Part shown: piece by piece, positions 27,756 to 36,882 of the stretch | How the letters are laid out: each line of letters opens with the position of its first letter | Numbering within the stretch: position 1 is the first letter of the stretch | Assembly: GCA_947503625.1 (NCBI GenBank) | Contig: CANNEK010000003.1 | Span: forward strand, 434,001-498,000 | DNA from: an uncultured Kordiimonas sp. | GTDB taxonomy: Bacteria > Pseudomonadota > Alphaproteobacteria > Sphingomonadales > Kordiimonadaceae | Length of the DNA stretch: 64,000 nucleotides | Reading direction: 5' to 3' | Translations under genes and position numbers: made by a program | The notes under the pieces: generated by a model | What the model was told of the DNA's origin: nothing | Databases searched by the model: none | What the model saw: only the letters and a program-made list of their open reading frames with translations

Positions 27756-28822
27756 TTGCGGCCCTCCGGTTTTGTGCGGGATTTTTCTGCATCCATATCA
27801 ACATACCTGATGGTTGACCCTTCGGTAACTTTAAGTGCTGTTGCTGCGGTTTCGGGCAACCAGAGACCGCTTGTGCCTTCAATAACGCTGGTTGCAACAA
27901 CACGGAAGTTTTCCAGTTCCACATTGGCGGCAAGATGATGGTGGCCACTGCCACTACCCTCGACACTTCCCGCGAGGGTGCCTTCAACGCTGCTGCGCAC
28001 GGTTTCAATCATATCAACGCGCGCGTCCAAAAGCGGCCCGGCATCAAAAATGTCAACAGCACCAGAGAAACGAAAGCCTTCCTTTTCAAGCAACTTTGCA
28101 GCAGGAACGGCACCGTCATGAGGGCGACCGATCACATCCTGTGCCTCTTTCGGCAAGATTGTTGTGTAAATCGGGAATGTGGGCATGAGATCCGAGATAA
28201 ACTGGCTGTTACCCTGGCCATTGATGTCGTCCGCTTCATAGAAATCGAGATTGAAGAAATGTCGCCCGATTGCATCCCAGAAAGGCGAATTGCCTTTTTC
28301 GTCCACCCAGCCTCTAATTTCAGCGACGACCGTCTCGGGAAACCGCTCCATATGGGCTGCCATCAGGAGATAACGCGATTTCGCCAGCAGTTTACCCAGC
28401 TTGGCTGGTCTATATTCTTCAGTTCGGTAGTCCGGATCGAGGAACAGCGTCGCCACTTCGGTTGCACCAACAAAGTCATTGGAAAGCTGCAACAGCTCGG
28501 TGTCAATGCGAATAGGCGGTTCCGTGCTGGTTTGCGTATGGTGCAATATTCTGTAGCTATAAAATGGTTTATCGAGCCCGATACCCACGATCAAAGCGCT
28601 GGTGCCGATTATCTTGCCGCTATCTGTATCTTCCAGCAGCAACAGGTAATTCGATTTCTTCGCAAGGTCGACAGGCTCGGAAAAGGCAGCCACTGACTGC
28701 TCAAGCCGTTCGGTTAATTGTTCTTCATTGCTTGGGAAGGTTGTCATGCCTGGCGCTTTGATACGCGCAAGTCTCATCAACCCTTCAAGATCATCCAATC
28801 GTGCAGGTCGCACTACAAACAT
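27752..28822 (-). CDS. astA: Arginine N-succinyltransferase
   Basis: AstA transfers succinyl from succinyl-CoA to arginine, step 1 of the pathway. The 356-residue protein starts MFVVRPARLDDLEGLMRLA, a GNAT-type opening, and shows the family's FLDPDYRTEEYRPAKLGKLL acyl-CoA site and FVGATEVATLFLDPDY. The length is normal. Only astA, astD and astB are present here; astC (aminotransferase) and astE (desuccinylase) are missing, so other genes must supply steps 3 and 5. An M20 hydrolase gene lies 105 bp upstream on the same strand. Confidence 0.94.
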   Translation of the reverse strand: MFVVRPARLDDLEGLMRLARIKAPGMTTFPSNEEQLTERLEQSVAAFSEPVDLAKKSNYLLLLEDTDSGKIIGTSALIVGIGLDKPFYSYRILHHTQTSTEPPIRIDTELLQLSNDFVGATEVATLFLDPDYRTEEYRPAKLGKLLAKSRYLLMAAHMERFPETVVAEIRGWVDEKGNSPFWDAIGRHFFNLDFYEADDINGQGNSQFISDLMPTFPIYTTILPKEAQDVIGRPHDGAVPAAKLLEKEGFRFSGAVDIFDAGPLLDARVDMIETVRSSVEGTLAGSVEGSGSGHHHLAANVELENFRVVATSVIEGTSGLWLPETAATALKVTEGSTIRYVDMDAEKSRTKPEGRK

Positions 28823-28873
28823 AGGATTTTCCTTCTTTTTGGTCCGGGCAACTGAAGGGCCCCGGTCGCCTTC

Positions 28874-28889
28874 GGCTTGTCTCCAAGCC
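28874..28889. other. Small hairpin between the M20 hydrolase and astA
   Basis: GGCTTG and CAAGCC pair around a 4-base loop in the 105-bp gap between the hydrolase and astA on the minus strand. It is too short for a confident terminator. It may mark RNA processing or partial attenuation between the two genes. Confidence 0.3.
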
Positions 28890-28927
28890 TGAGGTCTGGC
28901 TTAAAATCACCTGAAAATGCAGTGATC

Positions 28928-30190
28928 TTAAGCCTTTTGGGATTTTGCTGCGAGCACGTCGTCCAGAGCACCGGCGGCAAAAGCCATAAGAATCAAGGCG
29001 GACAGTTTGGCGCGCTCTGCGAAACTGTCAACCAGAACAAATTCATCCGCAGAATGGATAAGCCCACCCCGTACACCAAGCGTGTCGACATTGGGCAATC
29101 CGGCGGCAGCAAGATTGTTTCCCTCACAGCATCCACCCGTAGCAACATAGTCAACTTTAATGCCTAATTCAGCGCCGCAGTCGGCAATGGCATCCATCAA
29201 CAACTGGTTTGCTTTTGATATAGCTTTGGGAGGTCGGTTAATACCTCCGTGCAAACGCACGGAGAAGCCATCTCTTGCACCAAACTGTTCCACAATTTTG
29301 GCAAGCCGGGCTTCAAACCAGCCCGCATCGTCGGGTTGCTCAAGCCGGACATTGAACCGGCAAACCGCCCGGTCCGGAACAACATTAGGCGCAACACCAC
29401 CCGACACGACAGCAGGGTTCACCGTTAGTCCCGGCTTGCCGTTTGTAAGAGCCGAAAGCGCGCCGATGATCTCCGCCATCAACACAACAGCGTTACGACC
29501 TTCGAAGAACTCCCGCCCGGCATGGGCCGCTTTGCCTTCAACCACCATCACAAAGTTGCCACTGCCTTTGCGGGCACCGGCAAGCGTACCATCGGCGAGT
29601 GCTGGCTCATATGTCATGCCGATGTCGGCGGCAACCGCACGTTCCGCCAGCACCACAGCAGATCCCAGCGAGCCGGTTTCCTCATCAGGCGACAGGATCA
29701 CTTCCCATCCGGTTGACAGCGCATAGGGTGACGCCTCAAATGCTTTCAACGCATTCAGCATTACGAGAATGCCGCCTTTCATGTCGGCAACACCTGGGCC
29801 GTTCAACGTGTTATCATCCAGCCACTTCGGTTCCTGAAAATCATGATCTATGGCAAAAACAGTATCGGTGTGCCCGGTCATCAAAACCCGCCGATTGGCA
29901 TCAGGCCGTTTGAAAAGCCGAATACAGCGCCCGTTTTTATTGATGATGACATCGCCCGAAGGTGTAACACCTTCCCCGTCAGGCAGATCAATGAACTCAA
30001 TCTCGGGCTCAAGCTCGGCAAAGGCTTCCAGGATCAGCGTTTCCATCGCAGCCAAACCATCAAGGTTGCGGCTACCGCTATTGACCCGGGACCAGGCTAT
30101 AACGGTATCGACCATTTCTTGCTGGCGCGCCTCAACTTCAGACAGGAGTGCGCGCACGGCCGGCTCCACGGCTATTGCTGACGGTTTCAA
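28928..30190 (-). CDS. M20-family hydrolase, CPG2-like, upstream of astADB
   Basis: A 420-residue cytosolic (no signal peptide) zinc hydrolase. VLMTGHTDTVF (metal His, Asp), GPGVADMKGGI and ILSPDEETGSLGS (Glu) are the active-site motifs, with a central dimerisation domain and a C-terminal metal His (near GGLIHSADEFV). The VNSGSRNLDGLAAM opening resembles glutamate carboxypeptidase G2. No astE gene is present, so it may hydrolyse N-succinylglutamate to glutamate and succinate; this is inference. The start at TTG 30190 is preferred because GAAGAGG lies 7 nt upstream; 30208 (TTG) is the alternative. It is related to the exported M20 gene at 53917. Confidence 0.8.
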   Translation of the reverse strand: MKPSAIAVEPAVRALLSEVEARQQEMVDTVIAWSRVNSGSRNLDGLAAMETLILEAFAELEPEIEFIDLPDGEGVTPSGDVIINKNGRCIRLFKRPDANRRVLMTGHTDTVFAIDHDFQEPKWLDDNTLNGPGVADMKGGILVMLNALKAFEASPYALSTGWEVILSPDEETGSLGSAVVLAERAVAADIGMTYEPALADGTLAGARKGSGNFVMVVEGKAAHAGREFFEGRNAVVLMAEIIGALSALTNGKPGLTVNPAVVSGGVAPNVVPDRAVCRFNVRLEQPDDAGWFEARLAKIVEQFGARDGFSVRLHGGINRPPKAISKANQLLMDAIADCGAELGIKVDYVATGGCCEGNNLAAAGLPNVDTLGVRGGLIHSADEFVLVDSFAERAKLSALILMAFAAGALDDVLAAKSQKA

Positions 30191-30595
30191 TAGTTTACCT
30201 CTTCCCAATCCGGGCCTTTAGTTAAGAAAGACCAGTTTAGCAGGGCCGTAAAAACCCCTTTATCATTGCCCGATGCTTGAACCCTCAGGGGCGCGAAGTC
30301 AATTATCTTGATTGATGATTGGCCGCGATAAAGACCGGCAGCATGATTCGGACACTGTGTTCTCCTGTTCAACTTTCGAAATAAAACTGAACAATGGTCA
30401 TTGATATTTAGTCATAAACCAATTGTTTATACCGCTGTTCGTCGCATCGGTCACACGTTTCGTCTCATGAATTGGTCATCAGCAGGGACAGGGAGACTAG
30501 GCTTTGACTACTGTTGCCAGCGAAGGCAACGGATTTATGCCCCAAATGGCCACAGAGCAAAAAAACAAAAAGGGGCCTGTACAGTGAGGACCAAA
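30191..30595. other. Intergenic region, M20 hydrolase to LuxR regulator
   Basis: A divergent 405-bp gap, expected to hold the promoter of the arginine-related unit on the minus strand and that of the regulator on the plus strand. An open frame from 30401 extends into the regulator, but its residues upstream of 30596 resemble no known domain and the ribosome site is at 30596. I see no RNA gene or repeat here. Confidence 0.3.
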
Positions 30596-31312
30596 ATGAA
30601 AGCTCTTATAGTAGACGGCGAGGAACTATTCAGATTATCGATGCGGGAAGTTGTTTCTGTTTCAACGACATTCAACGAGATCATTGAAGCGGGCAGTGAA
30701 AGCGAATTTATTTCGGTAACGGCAAAACACGATTCCCTGGATCTGGTGGTAGTTCACCCCAATGGTCTGGGTAACAGCAATTCCCCCCAGGGTTCAGAAG
30801 AAGGCCGCAATTGCCTGAATTTGGTGAAGCGGCTATACCCATCAGCCGCCATTGTCATCATTACCGATAACACGCAAATCCCTCCCAGTTGGCAAGGCAC
30901 GACAATGGTTGGCCGCGGCGCAAGTGTTTCCACAATTGTGAACAAGATCAGGCGGTCACTTAATTTACCCACGGATACCACGGCGCAAGCGCCAACACGG
31001 CCAGCTACTCCCAATGTGCGTGCCTTCATGCACGACAACCTCAGACCTACGAACTCCGGAGAAGATGCCTACGTAGACCTGGGGCGCCTGTCTTTCCGCC
31101 AAAAACAGATTTTAGCCATGGCAGCGGATGGCTTGCCCAACAAGGAAATTGCCGCCAGACTGGGCATCGCGGAAGGTACCGTAAAGGCCCATATGCACGC
31201 GATTTTCAAAGTCCTTGATGTATCAAATCGCACACAGGCGGTGATCAAATACGGCGCTTTGAACCAGATTGTTGCGCCCGCCGGCGGCCTGGTGCACCAA
31301 AGCGCCATGTAA
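30596..31312 (+). CDS. LuxR/NarL-type regulator with degenerate receiver domain
   Basis: A 238-residue protein. An N-terminal receiver-like domain (residues 1-125) opens with KALIVDGEELFR, but the phosphorylated Asp is replaced: LDLVVVHPNG has His54 where the family has Asp, and the conserved Lys appears to be lost (MVGRGAS near 107). Thr90 (IVIIT) is kept. A linker rich in Thr, Ala and Pro leads to an intact LuxR HTH (LSFRQKQILAMAADGLPNKE, then GTVKAHMHAIFKVL) at residues 165-225. The ATG at 30596 is preceded by GTGAGGA; an open frame from 30401 is not supported. Target genes are unknown; the chemoreceptor gene follows. Confidence 0.83.
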   Translation: MKALIVDGEELFRLSMREVVSVSTTFNEIIEAGSESEFISVTAKHDSLDLVVVHPNGLGNSNSPQGSEEGRNCLNLVKRLYPSAAIVIITDNTQIPPSWQGTTMVGRGASVSTIVNKIRRSLNLPTDTTAQAPTRPATPNVRAFMHDNLRPTNSGEDAYVDLGRLSFRQKQILAMAADGLPNKEIAARLGIAEGTVKAHMHAIFKVLDVSNRTQAVIKYGALNQIVAPAGGLVHQSAM

Positions 31313-31643
31313 AGTCTTTCAAGCTGCTGGACGAGATTGCAGGCCGACAGTCACGTAGATCAGGTGCGTGACTGTTGGTTATACCGCCCTGCCCCGCTGT
31401 CGCATAAAATGAGCAAAACGATCCCTGAAGCTTTCCCCCAAGTCTTTTCGGACAAAGTTGCCCAAAAGCCACCTCTATTTCTTTTCACTCTACGCCACAT
31501 CACCCTAAACAGCGTACCATTAAGCCATTATTTACCAATGGCGCATAGCTTGGCACGTCTAAACTGTGGGGTATCCCTCGAAATTTTTTAAGTTATTCAA
31601 GCAGGTCCAAGACTTGGCTCTATTGCATCTTTAGGGGCATGCA
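31313..31643. other. Intergenic region upstream of the chemoreceptor gene
   Basis: A 331-bp gap with no credible coding frame. It contains the hairpin at 31347-31375 just after the LuxR gene, and a TTAA-N7-TTTA element (31520-31534) that weakly resembles a CtrA site, about 110 bp upstream of the chemoreceptor start. Promoter elements for the chemoreceptor must lie here. Confidence 0.35.
31347..31375 (+). terminator. 9-bp hairpin after the LuxR-type gene
   Basis: ACAGTCACG (31347-31355) pairs perfectly with CGTGACTGT (31367-31375) around an 11-base loop, 34 bp after the stop. There is no U-tract, so termination is only probable. Confidence 0.45.
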
Positions 31644-33863
31644 GTGCGCATTAGATTTAAGATACCGGTGTTTTTCATCGGCCTTTTGTTGATTTCAACC
31701 ATTGTTTTGGTCGCACTTGCGTCCAATCAGATGCAATCAGCTTTGCTGGAAGAAGCGAAAAACAAGCTCGACCTCAGCCGGGTAGCCAAGTCAATTGAGG
31801 TCCGGAACTATTTTTCTGCTCTGGACGATAATCTTCTTCTCATTGCCTCCAACCCCAACACAGTTGGCGCTCTAACCGATCTGAATGACGCCTGGCTGGA
31901 TATGGGCGACAACCAGACCGAACAACTTCAAGACCTGTACATACATCAAAACCAGTTTGGCCCCGGTAAACGCCAGATGTTGGATGCAGCGCCAGATGAC
32001 AGTTATTACAGTTCAGTACACGCCGTCTTCCACCCCTGGTTTCGTTCGCTACAAAAAGCTCGGGGGCTTTATGATGTGTTCCTTTTCGATCTGGACGGTA
32101 ATCTGGTGTATAGCGTCTCGAAAGAAACCGATTTCGCCACCAATTTCCTGCAGGGACAATGGAAAGACAGCGGCCTTGGCTCTGTGTACCGTACGGTCCT
32201 GCAATCGAACAATCCCGAGTACGTAGGGTTCAGTGATTTCGCTCCTTACGGCCCAAGTGAAGGGGCACCAGCAAGTTTTCTGGCACGGGCTGTTTTTGAT
32301 GCGGACGGCACCATGATCGGTGTCATGGCATATCAATTGCCGCTTGATCAATTGAACGTAACCATGACACAGCGCGCAGGAATGGGCGAGACAGGCGAAA
32401 CCTATCTTGTCGGACCCGACAGGCTCATGCGGACCGACAGTCGGTTCTCTGAGAAATCAGCGGTGCTGAGGCAGCGGGTCGATACGGAAGCGGCCCGCAA
32501 GGCGATTGCGGGAAAGCCCGGGGTCGAGGTCATAGAAAACTACACTGGAACAACCGTGGTGTCCTCTTTCCAGCCGATTGATTTCAGAGGGACGCGCTGG
32601 GGATTGATTGCGGAGATCAGCGAAGCTGAATTGAGGTCGCTGATTGAACAAAAAATATGGGTTGTCTTTCTTACATCCCTTGGCGTCATTCTTGTGTTGG
32701 GCGCGGCAGGCTATGTCATTGGTGCCCGTCTGGTGACACCAATATCCAACATATCAGATGTGGCGGGCGCGCTGGCAAACGGGCAACTCGAGACCGCAAT
32801 TCCCTATGGCAACAATAAGGATGAAGTGGGTGAACTTGCAGTTTCAATCAGCAAGTTCCGCGACAGTGTACTCGAAGCAATACAGCTGCGTGAAGACGCC
32901 GAAGAGGCAGACCGTGCACGACAAATTGCGGAACAGAATGCCAAAGAAGAACAACGGCAACGAGCGGCAGAGCGAGAGAGGCAGCAAATAGAACATGACA
33001 GGCAGTTGATCGAACAACAACATATGGAACGCAGCAAGATGGCGGACCAGTTCGAGGCAGCGGTCGCATCGATCATTACGGACGTTATGGAAAAAGCCGA
33101 ATTGCTCAAGCAATCTGCCAATCTGGTCGACCAGTCCGCTCGCGATACGGCACAGCGATCCAGCGAAAGCTATAAAGACAGCCAGGAAGCTGGCACAAGC
33201 GTCAATTCGGTGGCTGGTAGCGCAGCTGGTATGAGCCAGGCGATTGAGGAAATTAATGCACGGGTCCAGCAAGCATCCGACAATACGCGCTCGGCCAACA
33301 CCGCTGCTGCGGATGCCGTTGGACAAGTTGATCTGCTGGACGGTGTGGCACAGAAAGTCGGTGCGGTGGTGAAACTGATCAACGATATTGCCGAGCAAAC
33401 CAACCTTCTGGCCCTAAATGCCACGATAGAGGCAGCCCGCGCCGGCGATGCTGGCAAAGGGTTTGCTGTAGTTGCATCTGAAGTTAAAAGCCTTGCCAAT
33501 CAGACTGCCAGCGCAACTCATGAAATTGAGCAACAAATCGACGAAATGCTGGCAGCAACCCAAAACGCCACAACCTCCGTGCGCGGAGTAACCAGCAAGA
33601 TATCCCTGATCGATGAAATCGCTGCTGAGATCTCCAGCGCTGTGCAGCAGCAGTCCTCGGAAACATCTGAAATTGGCCGCGCAGCCGCTGTTGCGGCCGA
33701 AATGACCAACCGGGTTGCCGACAGCATTGATGCGGTTGGCCTGGCAGCAAGAGCGAATGCCAGCACCATGTCTTCGGTCGAAGAAGCCGCCAGCGAACTG
33801 CTGGAGCTGGCCGTTGGCCTTGACGGTCAGGTCAAGGAATTCGTGGCTGAAATGAGAAGTTAG
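31644..33863 (+). CDS. Methyl-accepting chemotaxis protein with extracytoplasmic sensor
   Basis: A 739-residue chemoreceptor. TM1 ([19 protein letters not shown], about residues 9-28), a large periplasmic Cache-like sensor (to about 335), TM2 ([19 protein letters not shown]), a HAMP domain ([20 protein letters not shown]), a Glu/Gln/Arg coiled coil (about 425-475) and the signalling hairpin with [20 protein letters not shown] near residue 595 are in the usual order. No C-terminal CheR/CheB pentapeptide is seen. GTG at 31644 follows AGGGGC. No che operon lies nearby; the ligand is unknown. Confidence 0.93.
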   Translation: MRIRFKIPVFFIGLLLISTIVLVALASNQMQSALLEEAKNKLDLSRVAKSIEVRNYFSALDDNLLLIASNPNTVGALTDLNDAWLDMGDNQTEQLQDLYIHQNQFGPGKRQMLDAAPDDSYYSSVHAVFHPWFRSLQKARGLYDVFLFDLDGNLVYSVSKETDFATNFLQGQWKDSGLGSVYRTVLQSNNPEYVGFSDFAPYGPSEGAPASFLARAVFDADGTMIGVMAYQLPLDQLNVTMTQRAGMGETGETYLVGPDRLMRTDSRFSEKSAVLRQRVDTEAARKAIAGKPGVEVIENYTGTTVVSSFQPIDFRGTRWGLIAEISEAELRSLIEQKIWVVFLTSLGVILVLGAAGYVIGARLVTPISNISDVAGALANGQLETAIPYGNNKDEVGELAVSISKFRDSVLEAIQLREDAEEADRARQIAEQNAKEEQRQRAAERERQQIEHDRQLIEQQHMERSKMADQFEAAVASIITDVMEKAELLKQSANLVDQSARDTAQRSSESYKDSQEAGTSVNSVAGSAAGMSQAIEEINARVQQASDNTRSANTAAADAVGQVDLLDGVAQKVGAVVKLINDIAEQTNLLALNATIEAARAGDAGKGFAVVASEVKSLANQTASATHEIEQQIDEMLAATQNATTSVRGVTSKISLIDEIAAEISSAVQQQSSETSEIGRAAAVAAEMTNRVADSIDAVGLAARANASTMSSVEEAASELLELAVGLDGQVKEFVAEMRS

Positions 33864-33898
33864 GAACCAAACCTCAGGGGGTCTTGGAAAAGGGTATC

Positions 33899-34915
33899 AT
33901 GATGACAAAAAAAGATATGACACATAAACGAATTACAAGCTGGATTGTTGCTCTGGGCCTGGTTGGCGGCGCGGCATCCGCCGCCGACACTGACTACCGC
34001 GAAAACTATCAGCGGCCAGCAGACATACCGTTTCCCGAGGAAAACCCCCACAGTGACGCCAAGGCCGAGCTGGGTAAAATGCTGTTTTTTGATCCGAGAC
34101 TGTCACGCGAAAACAACTTGACGTGCGCATCTTGCCACAACCCGAGTTTTGCGTGGGAAGATGCACAACCGACAAGCGTTGGCACGCCGATGTCGCGCCT
34201 TGGCCGCCATACCCCTACGGTTTTGAATCTGGCATGGGGCGAGCTGTTTTTTTGGGACGGCAGAGCGGAATCGCTGGAAGAGCAGGCGCTTGGTCCCATT
34301 CAGGCTGGCGGCGAGATGGCACAGGATATGGGCGAACTTTTGTGGGAACTGAAGGCTGTACCGGGCTACGTAGAGATATTTGAGCAGGTCTTCCCGAAAG
34401 AAGGGGTCACGGAAGAAAACATTGGCAAAGCGATCGCTACTTACGAACGCACCCTGATCTCAGCAGAAGCCCCTTTCGACCGCTGGCTGCAAGGTGATGA
34501 AGCCGCCATCAGCGACGAAGCAAAACGAGGTTTCAACCTGTTCAACACCAAAGCGAAGTGCGTAAGCTGCCATGAGGGATGGAACTTCACTGACTGGGGC
34601 TTCCATGACATTGGTCTGGGTGACCAGGATGAAGGTCGCTATGAAATACTGGACTTCGACGCCCTCAAGCATGCGTTCAAGACGCCAGGTCTGCGGAATA
34701 TTGTGGAGCGTGCGCCTTACATGCATGACGGCAGCCTGAAAACCCTCGAGGAAGTGATTGACCATTACAACGACGGTTTCGTTAACAGGCCTTCACTATC
34801 AACCGAAATGGAACGCCTTGGCCTGTCGGAAACGGAAAAATCCGACCTGATCGCCTTTCTGCAGACGCTCAGCAGCGAAGACCCTGCTGTAACCCTGCCA
34901 AAACTCCCCAATTAA
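33899..34915 (+). CDS. Diheme cytochrome c peroxidase (CcpA/MauG family)
   Basis: A 338-residue periplasmic protein with a signal peptide (ITSWIVALGLVGGAASAAD) and two heme c motifs, CASCH (76-80) and CVSCH (221-225, counted from the start at 33899). FFDPRLSRENNLTCASCHNP, RHTPTVLNLAW and APYMHDGSLKTLEEVIDHY (Met275, the expected distal ligand of the electron-transfer heme) are typical. It would reduce hydrogen peroxide with electrons from a small redox protein. The TTG at 33884 is an alternative start, but AAAGGG precedes the ATG at 33899. A cupredoxin gene follows 11 bp later and may encode its electron donor. Confidence 0.9.
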   Translation: MMTKKDMTHKRITSWIVALGLVGGAASAADTDYRENYQRPADIPFPEENPHSDAKAELGKMLFFDPRLSRENNLTCASCHNPSFAWEDAQPTSVGTPMSRLGRHTPTVLNLAWGELFFWDGRAESLEEQALGPIQAGGEMAQDMGELLWELKAVPGYVEIFEQVFPKEGVTEENIGKAIATYERTLISAEAPFDRWLQGDEAAISDEAKRGFNLFNTKAKCVSCHEGWNFTDWGFHDIGLGDQDEGRYEILDFDALKHAFKTPGLRNIVERAPYMHDGSLKTLEEVIDHYNDGFVNRPSLSTEMERLGLSETEKSDLIAFLQTLSSEDPAVTLPKLPN

Positions 34916-34926
34916 GAGGACAAACC

Positions 34927-35259
34927 ATGAAACGTAAACTTCTCTTCGTAAGTGATATCGCGCTTGTAGCAGCAATGGCAATAACCACGGCAGCTATTGC
35001 GCAGGACCCCGTCAGGATAACGCAAAAAGGAAAGCAATTTTCTCAGGACAAGGTGTCACTTTCCGCAGGACAATCAATTCTGTTTGTGAACGACGACACA
35101 GTCGCTCACAATGTCTATGCTATTGTTAAAGGCAAGAAACAGGACCTTGGCCTGCAAAAACCAAGCGAAGAAGGCGGCATCACTTTCGATAATGCAGGCA
35201 CATACCGCGTTAGATGCGCCATTCACCCGAAGATGAAAATGTTAGTCAAAGTCCAATAA
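34927..35259 (+). CDS. Small type-1 copper protein (plastocyanin/amicyanin-like)
   Basis: A 110-residue periplasmic cupredoxin with a signal peptide (cleavage near AIA-QDP). Expected copper ligands are His61 (DDTVAHNVYAIV), Cys97, His100 and Met103 or Met105 in the RCAIHPKMKM loop. The short ligand loop resembles amicyanin-like proteins. GAGGACA precedes the start, and it is 11 bp downstream of the diheme peroxidase, as donor-acceptor pairs often are. It could carry electrons to that peroxidase; this is inferred from position. Confidence 0.87.
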   Translation: MKRKLLFVSDIALVAAMAITTAAIAQDPVRITQKGKQFSQDKVSLSAGQSILFVNDDTVAHNVYAIVKGKKQDLGLQKPSEEGGITFDNAGTYRVRCAIHPKMKMLVKVQ

Positions 35260-35289
35260 TCGACGGGTTCCGTGAGAGAGACAAAACCT

Positions 35290-35322
35290 CAAGCGCGCTG
35301 GCATAGTTTGCTATCGCGCTTG
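35290..35322. terminator. Bidirectional terminator between the two cupredoxin genes
   Basis: CAAGCGCG (35290-35297) pairs with CGCGCTTG (35315-35322), with an inner ATAG/CTAT stem. On the minus strand the stem is followed by GGTTTTG, on the plus strand by CATTTCTC. The two flanking genes are convergent, so a shared terminator is likely. Confidence 0.65.
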
Positions 35323-35328
35323 CATTTC

Positions 35329-35826
35329 TCAAGGCTCTACATTGCGCCGGACCGCGTCAGGCATAATGCCAAATTCCTCGGAGTCAAAAAACTCCAGCAG
35401 TTTGTTCCGGTACGCAACCAATTCGTCTTTTGATGGCTTGTGGAAACCTCGCTGAGGCGTTGGTTTTGATACAGTTACCACTCCCCGCATTCCCATCAGT
35501 ATATGGGGAATACAGTGGTATTGATAAGTGCCTTCATTGTTGAAGGTATAGGACCAGCTGTCCCCGGCGTTTTCAAAATACGGGCTCTCAAACCCCTGAC
35601 TGCCCGCAGGAAACCCATCCGGGTAAGTAATGACATTGTGCAAATCATCAACCTTATTCACCCACGTTACGGTGTCGCCTTTTTTAATCGTGAGGAACTT
35701 TGGCTGAAAAGCTGTAATGCCATTTACGTTGTCAGTCACAACTTCAACGATATGATCGGTTGCCGAGGCGACGAAACTGCACACCATCGCGCACACGATC
35801 AGAGTTACCCTGCTTAGACTTTTCAT
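35329..35826 (-). CDS. Plastocyanin-like copper protein with C-terminal extension
   Basis: A 165-residue exported cupredoxin. The signal peptide ends near SATDHIVEVV, then copper ligands His63 (VDDLHNVITYPDG), Cys105, His108 and Met111 or 113 in the YHCIPHILMGMRG loop. After the cupredoxin fold (about residue 120) a charged tail of about 45 residues (KPSKDELVAYRNKLLEFFD, then PDAVRRNVEP) has no known match. The start at 35826 is preferred over 35877 because AAAGGT precedes it. It is convergent with the peroxidase-cupredoxin pair. Confidence 0.85.
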   Translation of the reverse strand: MKSLSRVTLIVCAMVCSFVASATDHIVEVVTDNVNGITAFQPKFLTIKKGDTVTWVNKVDDLHNVITYPDGFPAGSQGFESPYFENAGDSWSYTFNNEGTYQYHCIPHILMGMRGVVTVSKPTPQRGFHKPSKDELVAYRNKLLEFFDSEEFGIMPDAVRRNVEP

Positions 35827-36006
35827 TCTCGATATACCTTTTGGCCAATACTCACGGGTGAGTGGTACGTGCGGCACACATCACGTCACCATAGGCAAAA
35901 ACCCTTACTGCACTGTTAACGCTGCACTTTTAACCAGCAACTTGCATATGGTGAAACCATGAGCCGATGCATTGTCAAACCGTCGTTGACAATCACTCTT
36001 TTTTAT

Positions 36007-36022
36007 ATAACCATTTGGTTAT
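36007..36022. promoter_or_regulatory. Inverted repeat overlapping the ArsR-family start
   Basis: ATAACCA and TGGTTAT flank a 2-base spacer, making a near-perfect 16-bp palindrome that ends on the ATG of the ArsR-family gene. No ribosome binding site is visible there. It could be an autoregulatory operator. Confidence 0.5.
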
Positions 36023-36380
36023 GAATGAGTTGAAACTGGATCTGGTTTTTGGTGCGCTATCAGACGCAACCCGCCGCGGCATGCTGGCGCAGCTGGCACA
36101 CGGCGAGGCAAACATCACAGCGCTGGCGGCACCATACGATATGTCGCAGCCTGCGATATCAAAACACCTTCGGGTTCTGGAAAAAGCCGGACTGGTTGAG
36201 CGCACGCGCAGAGGTCGGGAACATTACATTCGCGCCCTGCCCGGCCCGGCAGACGAAGCCGGTGGATGGATCGCCTATTATGCCAAATTCTGGAAACAGC
36301 AGTTTGCTGCGGTAGATGACTATTTAAAGGCGAACAACCAGCTGAATGCCAATGAAGGGCCAAAAAAAGGAAACGACTGA
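36021..36380 (+). CDS. ArsR/SmtB-family winged-helix regulator
   Basis: A 119-residue DNA-binding protein: LDLVFGALSDATRRGMLAQL, HGEANITALAAPYDMSQPAISKHLRVLEKAGLV and a wing (RTRRGREHYIRALPG), typical of the ArsR group that is paired with SRPBCC proteins. No metal-binding CxC motif is present, so metal sensing is unlikely. The longer frame from 35967 would include the palindrome upstream of the ATG. Its stop overlaps the next gene's ATG by one base (TGATG), a coupled pair, and the operator-like palindrome lies on its start codon. Confidence 0.88.
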   Translation: MNELKLDLVFGALSDATRRGMLAQLAHGEANITALAAPYDMSQPAISKHLRVLEKAGLVERTRRGREHYIRALPGPADEAGGWIAYYAKFWKQQFAAVDDYLKANNQLNANEGPKKGND

Positions 36381-36856
36381 TGGGCACGAAAACCGAGTAT
36401 GACAACAATGGTACACTGGTTGTAATCCGCGTTTACGACGCACCGCGCCAAGCTGTCTTTGATGCCTGGATGGAAACCAGCAAGGTCCAGGACTGGTGGG
36501 GTTGTGCTGATACTGTTGAGGTCAAATCAGAAATTGAGCCCAAACTCGGCGGTAAATACTGCCACGAGATGACACTCAGGAACGGTTATGTGCAGCCGGG
36601 CCGGGCCGAATTTATAGAGTATGATCCCCCACGCGTGTTTGCCTATGCAGCGCCGCGGTCAGACGAAATGCCCGAAGGCGAAGGCATGGATATGAAAGTC
36701 CGCGTGGAGTTTATCGAGCTGAACGACAATCAAACCGAAGTACGCCTCACGCATACAGGTATTCCGCACGAGTTTAGCCCCTTTATCGAGGACGGCTGGA
36801 CAGCGGCCTTCGGCAAACTATTCCGGTTTCTGGTCACTCAGGCGCATGCGGCCTGA
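36380..36856 (+). CDS. SRPBCC/AHSA1-like domain protein
   Basis: A 158-residue single START/Bet v1-fold protein: VVIRVYDAPRQAVFDAWMETSKVQDWWG, a GGKYCHEMTLRNG strand and a TEVRLTHTGIPHEFSPFIEDGWTAAFGKLF C-terminal helix. Such proteins bind small hydrophobic ligands; this one is coupled to an ArsR regulator, a common pairing whose ligand is not known. It has no signal peptide. Confidence 0.85.
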   Translation: MGTKTEYDNNGTLVVIRVYDAPRQAVFDAWMETSKVQDWWGCADTVEVKSEIEPKLGGKYCHEMTLRNGYVQPGRAEFIEYDPPRVFAYAAPRSDEMPEGEGMDMKVRVEFIELNDNQTEVRLTHTGIPHEFSPFIEDGWTAAFGKLFRFLVTQAHAA

Positions 36857-36882
36857 CTTGATACAACCGGTTTTAAAAAGAG

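Noticed and set aside
30401-30595. Longer N-terminus for the LuxR-type regulator
   Set aside because: The upstream residues match no domain, the receiver fold starts at 30596, and GTGAGGA precedes that ATG.
31520-31534. TTAA-N7-TTTA as a CtrA site upstream of the chemoreceptor
   Set aside because: Only half of the consensus is exact and AT-rich gaps produce such matches by chance; kept as a remark only.
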